In this document: positions 25,003-33,242 of the stretch, in pieces
How the letters are laid out: each line of letters starts with the position of its first letter
How positions within the stretch are numbered: position 1 is the stretch's first letter
Origin: Miltoncostaea sp036826475
GTDB taxonomy: Bacteria; Actinomycetota; Thermoleophilia; Miltoncostaeales; Miltoncostaeaceae
NCBI GenBank assembly: GCA_036826475.1
Contig: DAISWG010000005.1
Coordinates: forward strand, 20,477-84,476
Direction: 5' to 3'
DNA: 64,000 nucleotides
Made by a program: the position numbers and the translations under genes
The notes under the pieces: model-generated
What the model was told of the DNA's origin: nothing
What the model saw: only the letters and a program-made list of their open reading frames with translations
Database searches by the model: none

Positions 25003-27534
25003 ATGCTGAAGCTCGCCTGGCGCGGCGTCGTCCACAACCGCGGGCGCTACATCGCGACGCTCGTCGCGATCCTCACCGGCGTCGCCTTCTTCACGGCCAC
25101 CGGCTTCATCTCCGACCGGGTCATCTCCAGCCTGGAGGGGGACGTCGATAAGCAGTACGGCGCGGTGGACGTGGCCGTGGTGCCGGTGGACGCGTCGGGC
25201 GACCTGGGCAACCTCTCGAAGCAGGCGCGGATCCCCGGCGCCGTGGCCGACCGCATCACGGCCCTGCCCGGCGTGGAGGCCGGCGAAGGCGTGCTGACCG
25301 GGTCGGTGGGCTTCCTCGGCGCCGACGGCAAGCCCTTCGCCCAGAACGCGACCGGCCGGCTCTGGGTGGACGACGCCGACCTCAACCCGCTCGACGTGAG
25401 TGAGGGCCGGGCGCCCGAGGCGGCCGGCGAGATCGCCGTGGACGAGGGGCTCGCGCGCAGCCACGACCTGCCCGTCGGCGCCAAGGCCACCATTCTCACC
25501 CTCGCGGGGCAGTTCCCGGTCACCGTGGTCGGGCACACGAAGTTCGGCAGCTCGGACTCGATCGATTCCAGCGGCACGGTGTCCCTGTCGACGGCCAACG
25601 CGTTCGACTGGCTGAGCTCCGGCATCCCCGAGTACCAGAGCCTCTACCTGCGCGGCTCGGGGTCGCCGGCGCAGCTGACCGCCGAGGTCGCCAAGCTGGC
25701 CCCGAGCGGCTTCGAGGCCCAGACCGGGGAGGAGTTCCGGGCCGACCAGCGGAGCCAGACCGGCGGGATCGGGCGCGTGCTGAAGAACGCCCTCCAGGCC
25801 TTCGCCATCCTGGCCCTGCTGGTCGGCGCGTTCGTCATCTACAACACCTTCAGCGTCATCGTCGCGCAGCGGATGCGCGAGATCGCGGTGCTCGCCGCCA
25901 TCGGCGCCACGCCGAAGCAGATCCGCCGCTCGCTGCGCTGGGAGGGCGTCGTCATCGGCCTCCTCGGCTCGGCGCTCGGCGTGGTGACCGGCATCGGGCT
26001 CTCGTTCCTGGTCATCGCGATCCTCGGCTGGGCGGGCGTGTCGCTGCCCGGCGGCGGCATCGCGGTGCGGCCGCAGACCGTGATCCTGGGCATCCTGATC
26101 GGGACCGTCATCACCGTCGCGTCGGTGATGATCCCGGCGCGCCGGGCGTCGCGCACCGAGCCGATCCAGGCGCTGCGCGACGCCTCCGTCGAGACCGTCT
26201 CCGTGTCGCGCCGGCGCGTCGTTGCCACGATCGTCCTGCTGGTCCTCGGGCTCGCCGCGGTGCTGCTGGGCACCAGCGCCTGGACCGTCGGCATCGGGGC
26301 GCTCCTGATGTTCGTCGGCACCATCGTCGCCGGCCCGGTCATCGCGCTGTGGGGCACCCGCCTGGTGACGCCGCTCATGTCGCGCCTCGGCATGGAGGGG
26401 CGACTCGCGGCGGACAACACCGCACGCAACCCGCGCCGCACGGCCACCACGGCGAACGCCCTGCTGATCGGTGTCTTCCTGGTGACGCTCGTGACCGTCG
26501 CCGGCACCAGCGCCAAGGATTTCGTCGTCGGCGAGCTGAAGAAGGTGGAGAGCGCCGACTACCTCGTCGTCAGCGACGGCGGAACCCTCGACGACCAGTT
26601 CGTCGCCAAGCTCACGGCGATTCCGGACGTGAACACGGTGAGCCCGTTCCGGCGCGAGTCCGTGACGATCGACGGCGAGGCGACGATCCTGTCGACCGCC
26701 GATGTCGGCACGATCTCCGACATCGCCGATGTGACGACGTCCGCCGGGTCGCTCGCCGACCTGAAGGACGGCACGATCGCGGTGGTCGACGCCGAGGGCA
26801 GCGGCATCGTGGCCGGCTCGAGCGATCGCCCGACGCCGAAGATCGGCGCGACGGTCCGCGTCGTGGGTAACGACGGCCGCTCGGCGGACCTGAAGGTCGT
26901 GGCCGTCACCAAGATGTCGATCGACTCCTCCCAGGTGGGCAGCCTGGTGACCGCGCCGACCTTCGATCGGCTGGTCGGGGATACCGCGCCGACCGTCGCC
27001 TTCCTCGACGTCGCCTCGGGAGCCCAGAGCGAGACGAAGGACGCCATCGAGGCCCAAGCCGACCTGCGCCCGGACATCACCGTCACCGAGGGGAACGCCA
27101 TCGGCCGCCTGATCGGCTCGGCGTTCGACTTCCTCATCAACGCCGTGAACGGCCTGCTGCTGATGAGCGTGGTGGTCGCCCTCATCGGGATCATCAACAC
27201 GCTTTCGCTGTCGATCCTCGAGCGCCGGCGCGAGCTGGGGCTGCTTCGCGTGGTCGGCATGACCGACACGCGCGTGCAGCGCATGATCCGGCTCGAGTCC
27301 GTGCTGATCGCGGCGCTCGGGACCGTGACCGGGCTGGTGCTCGGGTCCATCGTCGGGTGGGGCCTGATCGGAGCGATCAGTCGCAACACCGATGCCGGGC
27401 TCAGCACCAGCCTGCCCTTCGGTCAGCTGGGGCTCGTGCTCGTGGCCGGCATCGCGCTCGGGTTGCTCGCGTCCCTCATCCCGGCCCGCCGGTCCACCAG
27501 GCTCGAGGTCCTGGACGCGATCTCGTCGACGTAG
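25003..27534 (+). CDS. ABC transporter permease, FtsX/MacB fold
   Basis: 843 residues. A first membrane helix (about 15-36) leads to a large extracytoplasmic domain, then an FtsX block of three helices (about 265-375), a central pair of helices (about 405-450), another helix near 490, a second extracytoplasmic domain, and a final FtsX block (about 700-835). The sequence is thus a duplicated FtsX unit with about ten helices, as in actinobacterial MacB-like permeases. Works with the ATPase 4 nt upstream; exports or extracts hydrophobic substrates such as lipids, lipoproteins or peptides. The substrate is unknown. Confidence 0.93.
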   Translation: MLKLAWRGVVHNRGRYIATLVAILTGVAFFTATGFISDRVISSLEGDVDKQYGAVDVAVVPVDASGDLGNLSKQARIPGAVADRITALPGVEAGEGVLTGSVGFLGADGKPFAQNATGRLWVDDADLNPLDVSEGRAPEAAGEIAVDEGLARSHDLPVGAKATILTLAGQFPVTVVGHTKFGSSDSIDSSGTVSLSTANAFDWLSSGIPEYQSLYLRGSGSPAQLTAEVAKLAPSGFEAQTGEEFRADQRSQTGGIGRVLKNALQAFAILALLVGAFVIYNTFSVIVAQRMREIAVLAAIGATPKQIRRSLRWEGVVIGLLGSALGVVTGIGLSFLVIAILGWAGVSLPGGGIAVRPQTVILGILIGTVITVASVMIPARRASRTEPIQALRDASVETVSVSRRRVVATIVLLVLGLAAVLLGTSAWTVGIGALLMFVGTIVAGPVIALWGTRLVTPLMSRLGMEGRLAADNTARNPRRTATTANALLIGVFLVTLVTVAGTSAKDFVVGELKKVESADYLVVSDGGTLDDQFVAKLTAIPDVNTVSPFRRESVTIDGEATILSTADVGTISDIADVTTSAGSLADLKDGTIAVVDAEGSGIVAGSSDRPTPKIGATVRVVGNDGRSADLKVVAVTKMSIDSSQVGSLVTAPTFDRLVGDTAPTVAFLDVASGAQSETKDAIEAQADLRPDITVTEGNAIGRLIGSAFDFLINAVNGLLLMSVVVALIGIINTLSLSILERRRELGLLRVVGMTDTRVQRMIRLESVLIAALGTVTGLVLGSIVGWGLIGAISRNTDAGLSTSLPFGQLGLVLVAGIALGLLASLIPARRSTRLEVLDAISST

Positions 27535-27598
27535 GGCGTACGCGCGCGGCGGATGAACGACCCAGGCGTCCGCCGCGCGGCGTACGACGACCCAGCCG

Positions 27599-27847
27599 TC
27601 AGGCCGCGGCCCGGCGGCCACCGCCCATGCCGCGCCGGACGAGCGCGGCGACGCTCAGCACCACCAGCACCAGCGCGGCGACCATCCAGCCGAACCAGCA
27701 GAGCGTGCCGATTGCGTCGGCCGCGCCGTTGGAGGGGTGCTGGCCCCAGATGCCGGCGATGACCGCGGCACCGATGAAGAGGGCCACGCCGACGCCGGCC
27801 ACGGCGAAGAGCGTCCTGCGTGAGAGCAGCGCGTCGAGCAGATTCAT
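27599..27847 (-). CDS. small two-helix membrane protein
   Basis: 82 residues with two hydrophobic helices (FAVAGVGVALFIGAAVIAGI and WMVAALVLVVLSVAALV), about 20 residues between them, and an Arg/Ala-rich end. The ATG has GGGAGG 7 nt upstream. Convergent with the ABC permease. No family recognised; 172 nt separate it from the divergent kinase gene. Confidence 0.65.
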   Translation of the reverse strand: MNLLDALLSRRTLFAVAGVGVALFIGAAVIAGIWGQHPSNGAADAIGTLCWFGWMVAALVLVVLSVAALVRRGMGGGRRAAA

Positions 27848-28006
27848 GACGACCTCCCGAGATCCCGTTGGATGACGGGGACCAGCATCCGCCGGCATCC
27901 GCCGGCGCGCATCGACCGCGCGGACGAGATCGGCATGGCTCCCGAGGACCATCCCGCGCACGGGCGACCGGTCCTCGCGGCCCATTCCCCGCGCGCGGCC
28001 GCGCGA

Positions 28007-28012
28007 TAGCGT
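28007..28012 (+). promoter_or_regulatory. -10 element (TAGCGT)
   Basis: TAGCGT ends 7 nt before GTG 28020 with no Shine-Dalgarno; a leaderless start is likely. The same hexamer and spacing occur before the mirror-image kinase gene at 31639. Confidence 0.55.
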
Positions 28013-28019
28013 CGCGCCC

Positions 28020-29186
28020 GTGACCCGGCTCCCCCGCCGCCCCGCGTGGCTCCCGCGTCCGCGCGACTGGATCGTCCCCGTCGCGCTCGCCGTCGCCATC
28101 GAGGCCGAGATCGCCTCGGGGGCCATCCACGGTCCGGTGGCGCTGGCGGCGGTCTGCGGCGCCATCGGCGCGCTGTCGCTGGCGTGGCGCAGCCGGGCGC
28201 CGATACCCGTCGCGATCGTCGCGGCCCTGGCGCTCTGCATCCCCCTGCTCGCGGGGGTGCCGGGCAACGACGGCGTGTTCAGCGTCTTCCCGATCCTCTT
28301 CGCGATGTTCGCCCTGGGGCAGGCGAGCCAGGCCGATCCCGGGACGCGGCGCGCCGGCTACGCCACGATCGTGGTGGTGGTTGCGCTCGCGTGGTCGACC
28401 TCCATCGCCGAGGCCGGGTTCGCGCACGCGGACTACGTCTACATCGGGGCGTTCGCGGTCGCGCCCTACCTCTTCGGCCGCGCCGTCGGGGCCAGCCGCC
28501 GCGACTCCGAGCGCAACGCCCGCCGCGCCGTCGCCGAGGAGCGCCTGCGGATCGCCCGCGAGCTGCACGACGTGATCTCCCACTCGGTGAGCCTCATGGG
28601 CATCCAGGCGGGCGCGGCGCGCACCGTGCTGCCGCCGGGGCTCGACGACGTCGAGGTCACCCTCCGCTCGATCGAGTCGACGGCCCGCGAGACGCTCGAC
28701 GAGATGCGCCGGCTGCTCGGCGTGATGCGCGAGGGCGCCGAGGGCGGCGCCGCGCTGGCGCCCCAGCCGGGGGTCGGCGCCATCGAGGATCTGGTCGCGC
28801 GCACCCGTGAGTCGGGGGTTCCGGTCCGTCTGACGCTGGACGGGGAGCCGGGCGACGTGCCCCCCGGCGTCGAGCTGGTCGCGTTCCGGATCGTTCAGGA
28901 GGCGCTCACCAACGTCCGTCGCCACGCGCCCGGCGCCGGGGCGGAGGTGCGCGTGTCGCGCCGGCCGGCGGCGCTCGTCATCGAGGTCGGCAACGACCTG
29001 CCACCGGGCGCCGCGGCCCGCCCGCGCGCCGACGGGCACGGGATCATCGGCATGCGGGAGCGGGTCGCCCTGTACGACGGCGAGTTCGCCGCCGGTACGC
29101 GGGACGGCCGGTTCGTGGTCAGCGCCACCCTGCCGCTCGATCGGGAGCGGTCCGCGGGGCCGCTGTCCGCGCGGGGTCCGGCGTGA
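28020..29186 (+). CDS. NarL-type sensor histidine kinase (HisKA_3), copy 1
   Basis: 388 residues. About five membrane helices in the first 155 residues, then HisKA_3 with phosphorylated His in RIARELHDVISHSVSLM, and an HATPase domain (VQEALTNVRRHA, ADGHGIIGMRERVALY). Cognate of the following response regulator, whose GTG overlaps this stop as GTGA. Strongly similar in layout and motifs (ALAPQPGVGAIEDLV) to the kinase at 30506-31639 in the opposite orientation, so the two systems are probably an inverted duplication. The stimulus is unknown; the ABC exporter upstream is a candidate target. Confidence 0.9.
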   Translation: MTRLPRRPAWLPRPRDWIVPVALAVAIEAEIASGAIHGPVALAAVCGAIGALSLAWRSRAPIPVAIVAALALCIPLLAGVPGNDGVFSVFPILFAMFALGQASQADPGTRRAGYATIVVVVALAWSTSIAEAGFAHADYVYIGAFAVAPYLFGRAVGASRRDSERNARRAVAEERLRIARELHDVISHSVSLMGIQAGAARTVLPPGLDDVEVTLRSIESTARETLDEMRRLLGVMREGAEGGAALAPQPGVGAIEDLVARTRESGVPVRLTLDGEPGDVPPGVELVAFRIVQEALTNVRRHAPGAGAEVRVSRRPAALVIEVGNDLPPGAAARPRADGHGIIGMRERVALYDGEFAAGTRDGRFVVSATLPLDRERSAGPLSARGPA

Positions 29187-29878
29187 GCGCCCGGGTGATG
29201 ATCGTCGACGACCAGGCCATGATCCGCCGGGGCCTGCGGATGATCGTCGACTCCGAGCCCGACATGTCCGTGGTGGCCGAGGCGGGGGACGGGGACGAGG
29301 CGATCGCCGCGGCCGCCCGCCACGCGCCCGACGTGATCCTGATGGACGTCCGCATGCCGCGCCTCGACGGGCTGGCCGCGGCCGAGCGGATCCTGGCCGC
29401 GCAGGCGGCGACGCGGGTCCTCGTGCTCACGACCTTCGATCTGGACGAGTACGTGTACGAGGCGCTGCGCGTCGGGGCGAGCGGGTTCCTGCTGAAGAAC
29501 GCGTCGCCCGAGGAGCTGGTGCGGGCGGTCCGGGTGGTCGCCGCCGGGGAGGCCCTGCTCGACCCGGCCGTCACGCGCCGTGTCATCGAGCGCTTCGCGG
29601 CGGGCCGCCCGGCCGGCGGGGCGGGCGCGGAGCCGGCCGGACTCGCCGAGCTGACCGCCCGCGAGCGCGAGATCCTGCTGCTCATGGCACGCGGGCTGGC
29701 CAACGCCGAGATCGCCGACGCGCTCGTGGTCAGCACGAGCACGGTCAAGAACCATGTGGCGGCGGTGCTCACCAAGCTCGGGCTCCGCGACCGCACCCAG
29801 GCGGTCGTGTTCGCCTACGAGGCCGGCCTGGTGCGGCCCGGCGCTCAGCCGCCCGGACGAACGAGACCGGCCTCGTAG
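29183..29878 (+). CDS. NarL/LuxR response regulator, copy 1
   Basis: 231 residues. Receiver with VMIVDDQAMIRRG, phosphoacceptor in VILMDVRMPRLDG and Lys in FLLKNASPEE, then LuxR helix-turn-helix starting LTAREREILLLMARG. GTG overlaps the kinase stop. The last 34 nt overlap the convergent regulator gene. Both proteins end in YEAGLVRPG, so the overlap forms a long inverted repeat. Confidence 0.92.
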   Translation: MSARVMIVDDQAMIRRGLRMIVDSEPDMSVVAEAGDGDEAIAAAARHAPDVILMDVRMPRLDGLAAAERILAAQAATRVLVLTTFDLDEYVYEALRVGASGFLLKNASPEELVRAVRVVAAGEALLDPAVTRRVIERFAAGRPAGGAGAEPAGLAELTAREREILLLMARGLANAEIADALVVSTSTVKNHVAAVLTKLGLRDRTQAVVFAYEAGLVRPGAQPPGRTRPAS

Positions 29879-29919
29879 GCGGCGATCACCGCCTGGGTCC
29901 GGTCGCGGAGACCGAGCTT
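29774..29919. repeat. large inverted repeat from convergent paralogous regulators
   Basis: Arms 29774-29841 and 29852-29919 (about 68 nt each) match by eye at about 56 positions, because both regulator genes encode the same C-terminal peptide on opposite strands. It contains both stop codons and could act as a two-way terminator or form a cruciform. Confidence 0.8.
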
Positions 29920-30498
29920 GCGGAGGATGCTCGCGACGTGCGTCTTCACCGTGTGCTCGCTCAGGACCAGCTCGCCGGCGATCTCCTGGTTCGAGCGCCC
30001 CCGCGCGATGAGCCGCAGGACGTCGGCCTCGCGCGCGGTGAGGGCGTCGAGGGCGGGGGGCGCCGGCCGCCCCGCGTCGCGCCGGGCGAAGTCCTCGATG
30101 AGGCGGCGGGTCACCGACGGCGCGAACAGGGAGCCGCCGGCGGCGACGACCCGGATCGCCGATGTCAGCTGATCCTCCGGCGCGTCCTTCAGCAGGAACC
30201 CGCTGGCGCCGGCGCGAAGCGCGCCGAAGACGTACTCGTCGAGGTCGAACGTGGTGAGCACCAGCACCCGGGGGCTCGTCATGTCCCGGACGATCGCGCG
30301 GGTCGCCTCGATGCCGTCGACCTCCGGCATGCGGATGTCCATCAGCACCACGTCGGGGCCGAGCTCCCGCGCCGCCGCGACCGCCTCGGCGCCGTCGCCG
30401 GCCTCGGCGACCACCTCCACGTCCCGCTCGGCCCGCAGGATCATCCGGAACCCGGCGCGCACCAGCGCCTGGTCGTCGGCGATGAGGACCCGGATCAC
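29845..30498 (-). CDS. NarL/LuxR response regulator, copy 2
   Basis: 217 residues. Receiver with VLIADDQALVRAG, phosphoacceptor in VVLMDIRMPEVDG and Lys in FLLKDAPEDQ, then helix-turn-helix LTAREADVLRLIARGRSN. Starts with GTG 30498, 7 nt after the kinase stop. Tail-to-tail with copy 1 and very similar to it. Confidence 0.92.
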   Translation of the reverse strand: MIRVLIADDQALVRAGFRMILRAERDVEVVAEAGDGAEAVAAARELGPDVVLMDIRMPEVDGIEATRAIVRDMTSPRVLVLTTFDLDEYVFGALRAGASGFLLKDAPEDQLTSAIRVVAAGGSLFAPSVTRRLIEDFARRDAGRPAPPALDALTAREADVLRLIARGRSNQEIAGELVLSEHTVKTHVASILRKLGLRDRTQAVIAAYEAGLVRPGG

Positions 30499-30505
30499 CG
30501 GGGGA

Positions 30506-31639
30506 TCACCGCGCGCTCGCGAACGGCAGCCGGGCTCGCACCGCGAACCCGCCGCCGTGGCCCGGACCGGCCTCCAGCTCGCCGCCGAAGAGCGCGACGC
30601 GCTCCCGGATCCCCGCGAGCCCGTGGCCCGAGCCGTCCCCGGGCGGCGCGTCGCCCCCGCCGTCGTCGGTGACGTCGATGACGATGCCGTCGTCCTCGTA
30701 GCGCAGCACCACCAGGGCCCGGGCCGGCCCGGCGTGCTTCAGGGCGTTGGTGAGGGCCTCCTGCACGATGCGGAACGCCGAGAGGTCGACGCCCGGCGGC
30801 AGCGCCACGGGGGCGCCCTCCACGCGGACCTGCACCGGGAGCCCCGCGTCGCGCACGTCGCCGACCAGGGCGTCGATGCGTCCCAGGCCCGGCTGTGGCG
30901 CCAGCGCCAGGGTGCCGTCGTCCTCCCGTAGCAGGCCGACGAGGCGGCGCATCTCCACCAGCGCCTGCTGGCCGGTGCGCTCGATCGTGTCGAGGGCGCC
31001 CCGCGTCTCCTCGGGATCCTCGTCGAGCAGCGCCCGTCCGCCGCGCGCCTGGAGCACGATGACGCTGATCGCGTGGGCCACCACGTCGTGCAGCTCGCGG
31101 GCGATCCGCGCCCGCTCCGCGGCGATCGCCGCCTGCGCCGCGTCCCGCTCACCGGCGATGCGGCGCTCGCTCTCGCGGCGGCGCCGCACCACCCGCCCGG
31201 CCACCCACGGGCCGCCGAACAGGAGCGCGAAGAAGATGATCCCGCCCAGGTAGACGCCGTCCGGGTCCCCGACGAGCGCGCCCACCGCGAGCGTGGCGGT
31301 CAGCGCGCCCGCCGCGACCGTGCGCCGGCCCGAGGTGTGGGCCGCCGCGGTGTAGACCGCCAGGAGCACGATGGGCCCGACCGCCTCGACGTCGGTGACG
31401 GCCTTCGGCAGCAGGCTGCCCATCACCCCGCCCGCCACCACCAGCGCGAGCAGCGTCACGGGCACGCGCCGCCGCAGCGCGAGCGGCACGAGCAGCGCCG
31501 CCGCCCAGACGCAGACGCCGGCCTTCTCGCCGGGCGCGACGTCGAGCGTCAGCACCTGCGCCACGAGCACCACCACCAGGCCGGCGGCGAGCGCCGCGTC
31601 GAGGATGGCGCGCCGGTCGTCGGGGATCTGCCACCTCAT
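30506..31639 (-). CDS. NarL-type sensor histidine kinase (HisKA_3), copy 2
   Basis: 377 residues. Membrane part of about four to five helices in the first 150 residues, HisKA_3 with RIARELHDVVAHAISVIVL, and an HATPase domain with VQEALTNALKHA and GSGHGLAGIRERVALF. ALAPQPGLGRIDALV matches the copy 1 kinase. Start ATG 31639 is supported by a TAGCGT box 7 nt upstream. Operon with regulator copy 2. Confidence 0.9.
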   Translation of the reverse strand: MRWQIPDDRRAILDAALAAGLVVVLVAQVLTLDVAPGEKAGVCVWAAALLVPLALRRRVPVTLLALVVAGGVMGSLLPKAVTDVEAVGPIVLLAVYTAAAHTSGRRTVAAGALTATLAVGALVGDPDGVYLGGIIFFALLFGGPWVAGRVVRRRRESERRIAGERDAAQAAIAAERARIARELHDVVAHAISVIVLQARGGRALLDEDPEETRGALDTIERTGQQALVEMRRLVGLLREDDGTLALAPQPGLGRIDALVGDVRDAGLPVQVRVEGAPVALPPGVDLSAFRIVQEALTNALKHAGPARALVVLRYEDDGIVIDVTDDGGGDAPPGDGSGHGLAGIRERVALFGGELEAGPGHGGGFAVRARLPFASAR

Positions 31640-31646
31640 GCGCGCG

Positions 31647-31652
31647 ACGCTA
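31647..31652 (-). promoter_or_regulatory. -10 element (TAGCGT on minus strand)
   Basis: TAGCGT ends 7 nt before the minus-strand ATG at 31639 with no Shine-Dalgarno; a leaderless start is likely. Confidence 0.55.
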
Positions 31653-31769
31653 CGTCCGCGGGCACCCCCCGCGCCATCCGCCGCGCGAGCGATCCGTCCG
31701 CGCCGGGTCCGCTCGCGGGAGCGATGCGGATCGCCACGGGAGGCGACGCGCGCCCCGGGACGCCGGCCA

Positions 31770-31775
31770 TACCGT
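31770..31775 (+). promoter_or_regulatory. -10 element (TACCGT) with a short leader
   Basis: TACCGT lies 30 nt before ATG 31806, leaving room for a leader that contains GAGGAGGAG. A promoter of the leadered type. Confidence 0.4.
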
Positions 31776-31805
31776 CGCCGCGCACACCACGACCGAGGAG
31801 GAGCG

Positions 31806-32609
31806 ATGTTCCGAGCAACGATCGCGGGCGCCGTCGTCACGGCCGCCGTCGCCACCGCCGCGGCCGCGCCGGCGTCCGCGGCCCCGGTGGCGGTCGACGT
31901 GACCGACGCGGCCATCGTCATGCCGGGCCGCGTCCCCGGCGGCATGGTCGCCATGCGGTTCCGCAACGCCGGCACCCGGCTCCACGAGTTCGCGATGGGG
32001 CGGGCCGACGCCGGCCATGGCGTGGCCGATGTGCGCGCCGCGGTCCGCCGCATCGCGCGGGGCGGGCCGCCGCCGCCGTGGCTGCGCGACGTCGCGGGCC
32101 CCGGGCAGATCGCCGCCGGCGCCCAGGTGACGGTGACGCGGCGGCTGCGGCCCGGCGTTTACGTCCTGTTCGACGGCGTGCCGGACCACCACGGCGTCCC
32201 CGGGGTGGCGCGCGGCATCTCCCGCGTCTTCCGCGTCGCGGGCGACACCGGCGCCGCCCCGCCGGCCGCCGACGCGGTCGTCACCGCGGGGGCGCACGGG
32301 TTCGACGTCCCGCCGCTCCCCGGCGGAACGGTCACCGTGGAGTTGCGCAACGGTGCAAGCGCGTCGCGCGGCTTCCGGCTGACGTCGATCCGGCCGGGCC
32401 GGACCCTGGCCGACGTGGACCGGTGGGTCGCGGCGCTCGAGTCGTCGGGCAGGCTGCCCGCGGGCCCCGCGCCCCTCACGATGCTCGGCGCGATGCAGAG
32501 CATCCCGGCCGGGACGTCCGTCTACGTCACGCTCCGGCTCACCGCCGGCCGCCAGTACGCCGTCGGCGACGACGAGTCGGGCGCCCTCACCCGCTTCACC
32601 CCGCGCTGA
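31806..32609 (+). CDS. secreted two-domain beta-sandwich (cupredoxin-like) protein
   Basis: 267 residues. Signal peptide to about residue 25 (cleavage near ASAAP). Two similar halves: the first has VAMRFRNAGTRLHEFAMGR and RLRPGVYVLFDGVPDH, the second GTVTVELRNGASASRGFRLTS and VYVTLRLTAGRQYAVGD, each followed by a helical AD-V segment. The H-E-F-A in the first half and the H-H in the PDHHGVPG loop recall copper-type sites, but the second half lacks these His residues and no Cys ligand exists, so metal binding is doubtful. Good Shine-Dalgarno before ATG 31806. Confidence 0.65.
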   Translation: MFRATIAGAVVTAAVATAAAAPASAAPVAVDVTDAAIVMPGRVPGGMVAMRFRNAGTRLHEFAMGRADAGHGVADVRAAVRRIARGGPPPPWLRDVAGPGQIAAGAQVTVTRRLRPGVYVLFDGVPDHHGVPGVARGISRVFRVAGDTGAAPPAADAVVTAGAHGFDVPPLPGGTVTVELRNGASASRGFRLTSIRPGRTLADVDRWVAALESSGRLPAGPAPLTMLGAMQSIPAGTSVYVTLRLTAGRQYAVGDDESGALTRFTPR

Positions 32610-32624
32610 CGGGACCGGGTGTCG

Positions 32625-32630
32625 TAGCGT
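32625..32630 (+). promoter_or_regulatory. -10 element (TAGCGT) with a leader
   Basis: TAGCGT lies 36 nt before GTG 32667. The leader contains GAGGAGG about 7 nt before the start. Confidence 0.45.
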
Positions 32631-32666
32631 CGCGGCGAGCGTGCCAGCCGACAGAGGAGGTGCCAC

Positions 32667-33242
32667 GTGCGCTCACACCGGACCCTCACCATCCTGGCCG
32701 GGCTCGCGGCGGTCGCGGTCGCGGCGACCATCGCCCTGGGGGCCACCACGGGCGGGACCAGTGGAGCACCCGGCCTGGCGGCGCTGCGCGCCGACGTCAC
32801 GAAGCTCCTGAACGGGCCGCGCCTGGAGGTCCAGGCCGCGGTCGACGAGGCGGCCTGCGGCAACGCCTCCGTCCAGTGCGGCGACGCTGGCAGCGGGCAC
32901 ACGTTCCTGCCGGCGGCGTCGACCAACCACAACCCCGTCGCCGTCGCCGTGCTCGTCACGCGCAACGGCAGGCCGCGCCCCGGGCTGGGCTCGGCGGCGT
33001 TCGACTGGAGCAACCGCACCGTCCCCGCGGGCGGCCCCGGCAGCGTCCGCTGCCCGGCGGGCGGCACCGGCTGCGCCTCGACCGACCTCTTCCAGGACGC
33101 CGGCGACGGCATCTACGTGATCTGGGTGCACCCCGGCCCGGCGGGGGCCAACTGGAAGGCGGGCCGCTACTTCGGCCGCGTCACCGTGACCGACCCGGGT
33201 GGCAGGAAGGGCAGCGCGCTGGTGACCATCACGATCCCGTAG
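32667..33242 (+). CDS. secreted Ig-like beta-sandwich protein
   Basis: 191 residues. N-terminal hydrophobic segment (ILAGLAAVAVAATIALGA), then an exported domain with four cysteines (two in ACGNASVQCGD, two in VRCPAGGTGCAS). The end resembles a bacterial Ig fold: GDGIYVIWVHP, YFGRVTVTDPGGRKGSALVTITI. No family name assigned. GAGGAGG precedes GTG 32667. It converges with the Vps62-domain gene, overlapping it by 14 nt. Confidence 0.65.
   Translation: MRSHRTLTILAGLAAVAVAATIALGATTGGTSGAPGLAALRADVTKLLNGPRLEVQAAVDEAACGNASVQCGDAGSGHTFLPAASTNHNPVAVAVLVTRNGRPRPGLGSAAFDWSNRTVPAGGPGSVRCPAGGTGCASTDLFQDAGDGIYVIWVHPGPAGANWKAGRYFGRVTVTDPGGRKGSALVTITIP

Noticed and set aside
31806..32609. Confident copper-binding cupredoxin
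   Set aside because: No Cys ligand and His residues are not in the conserved spacing; only the fold is suggestive.
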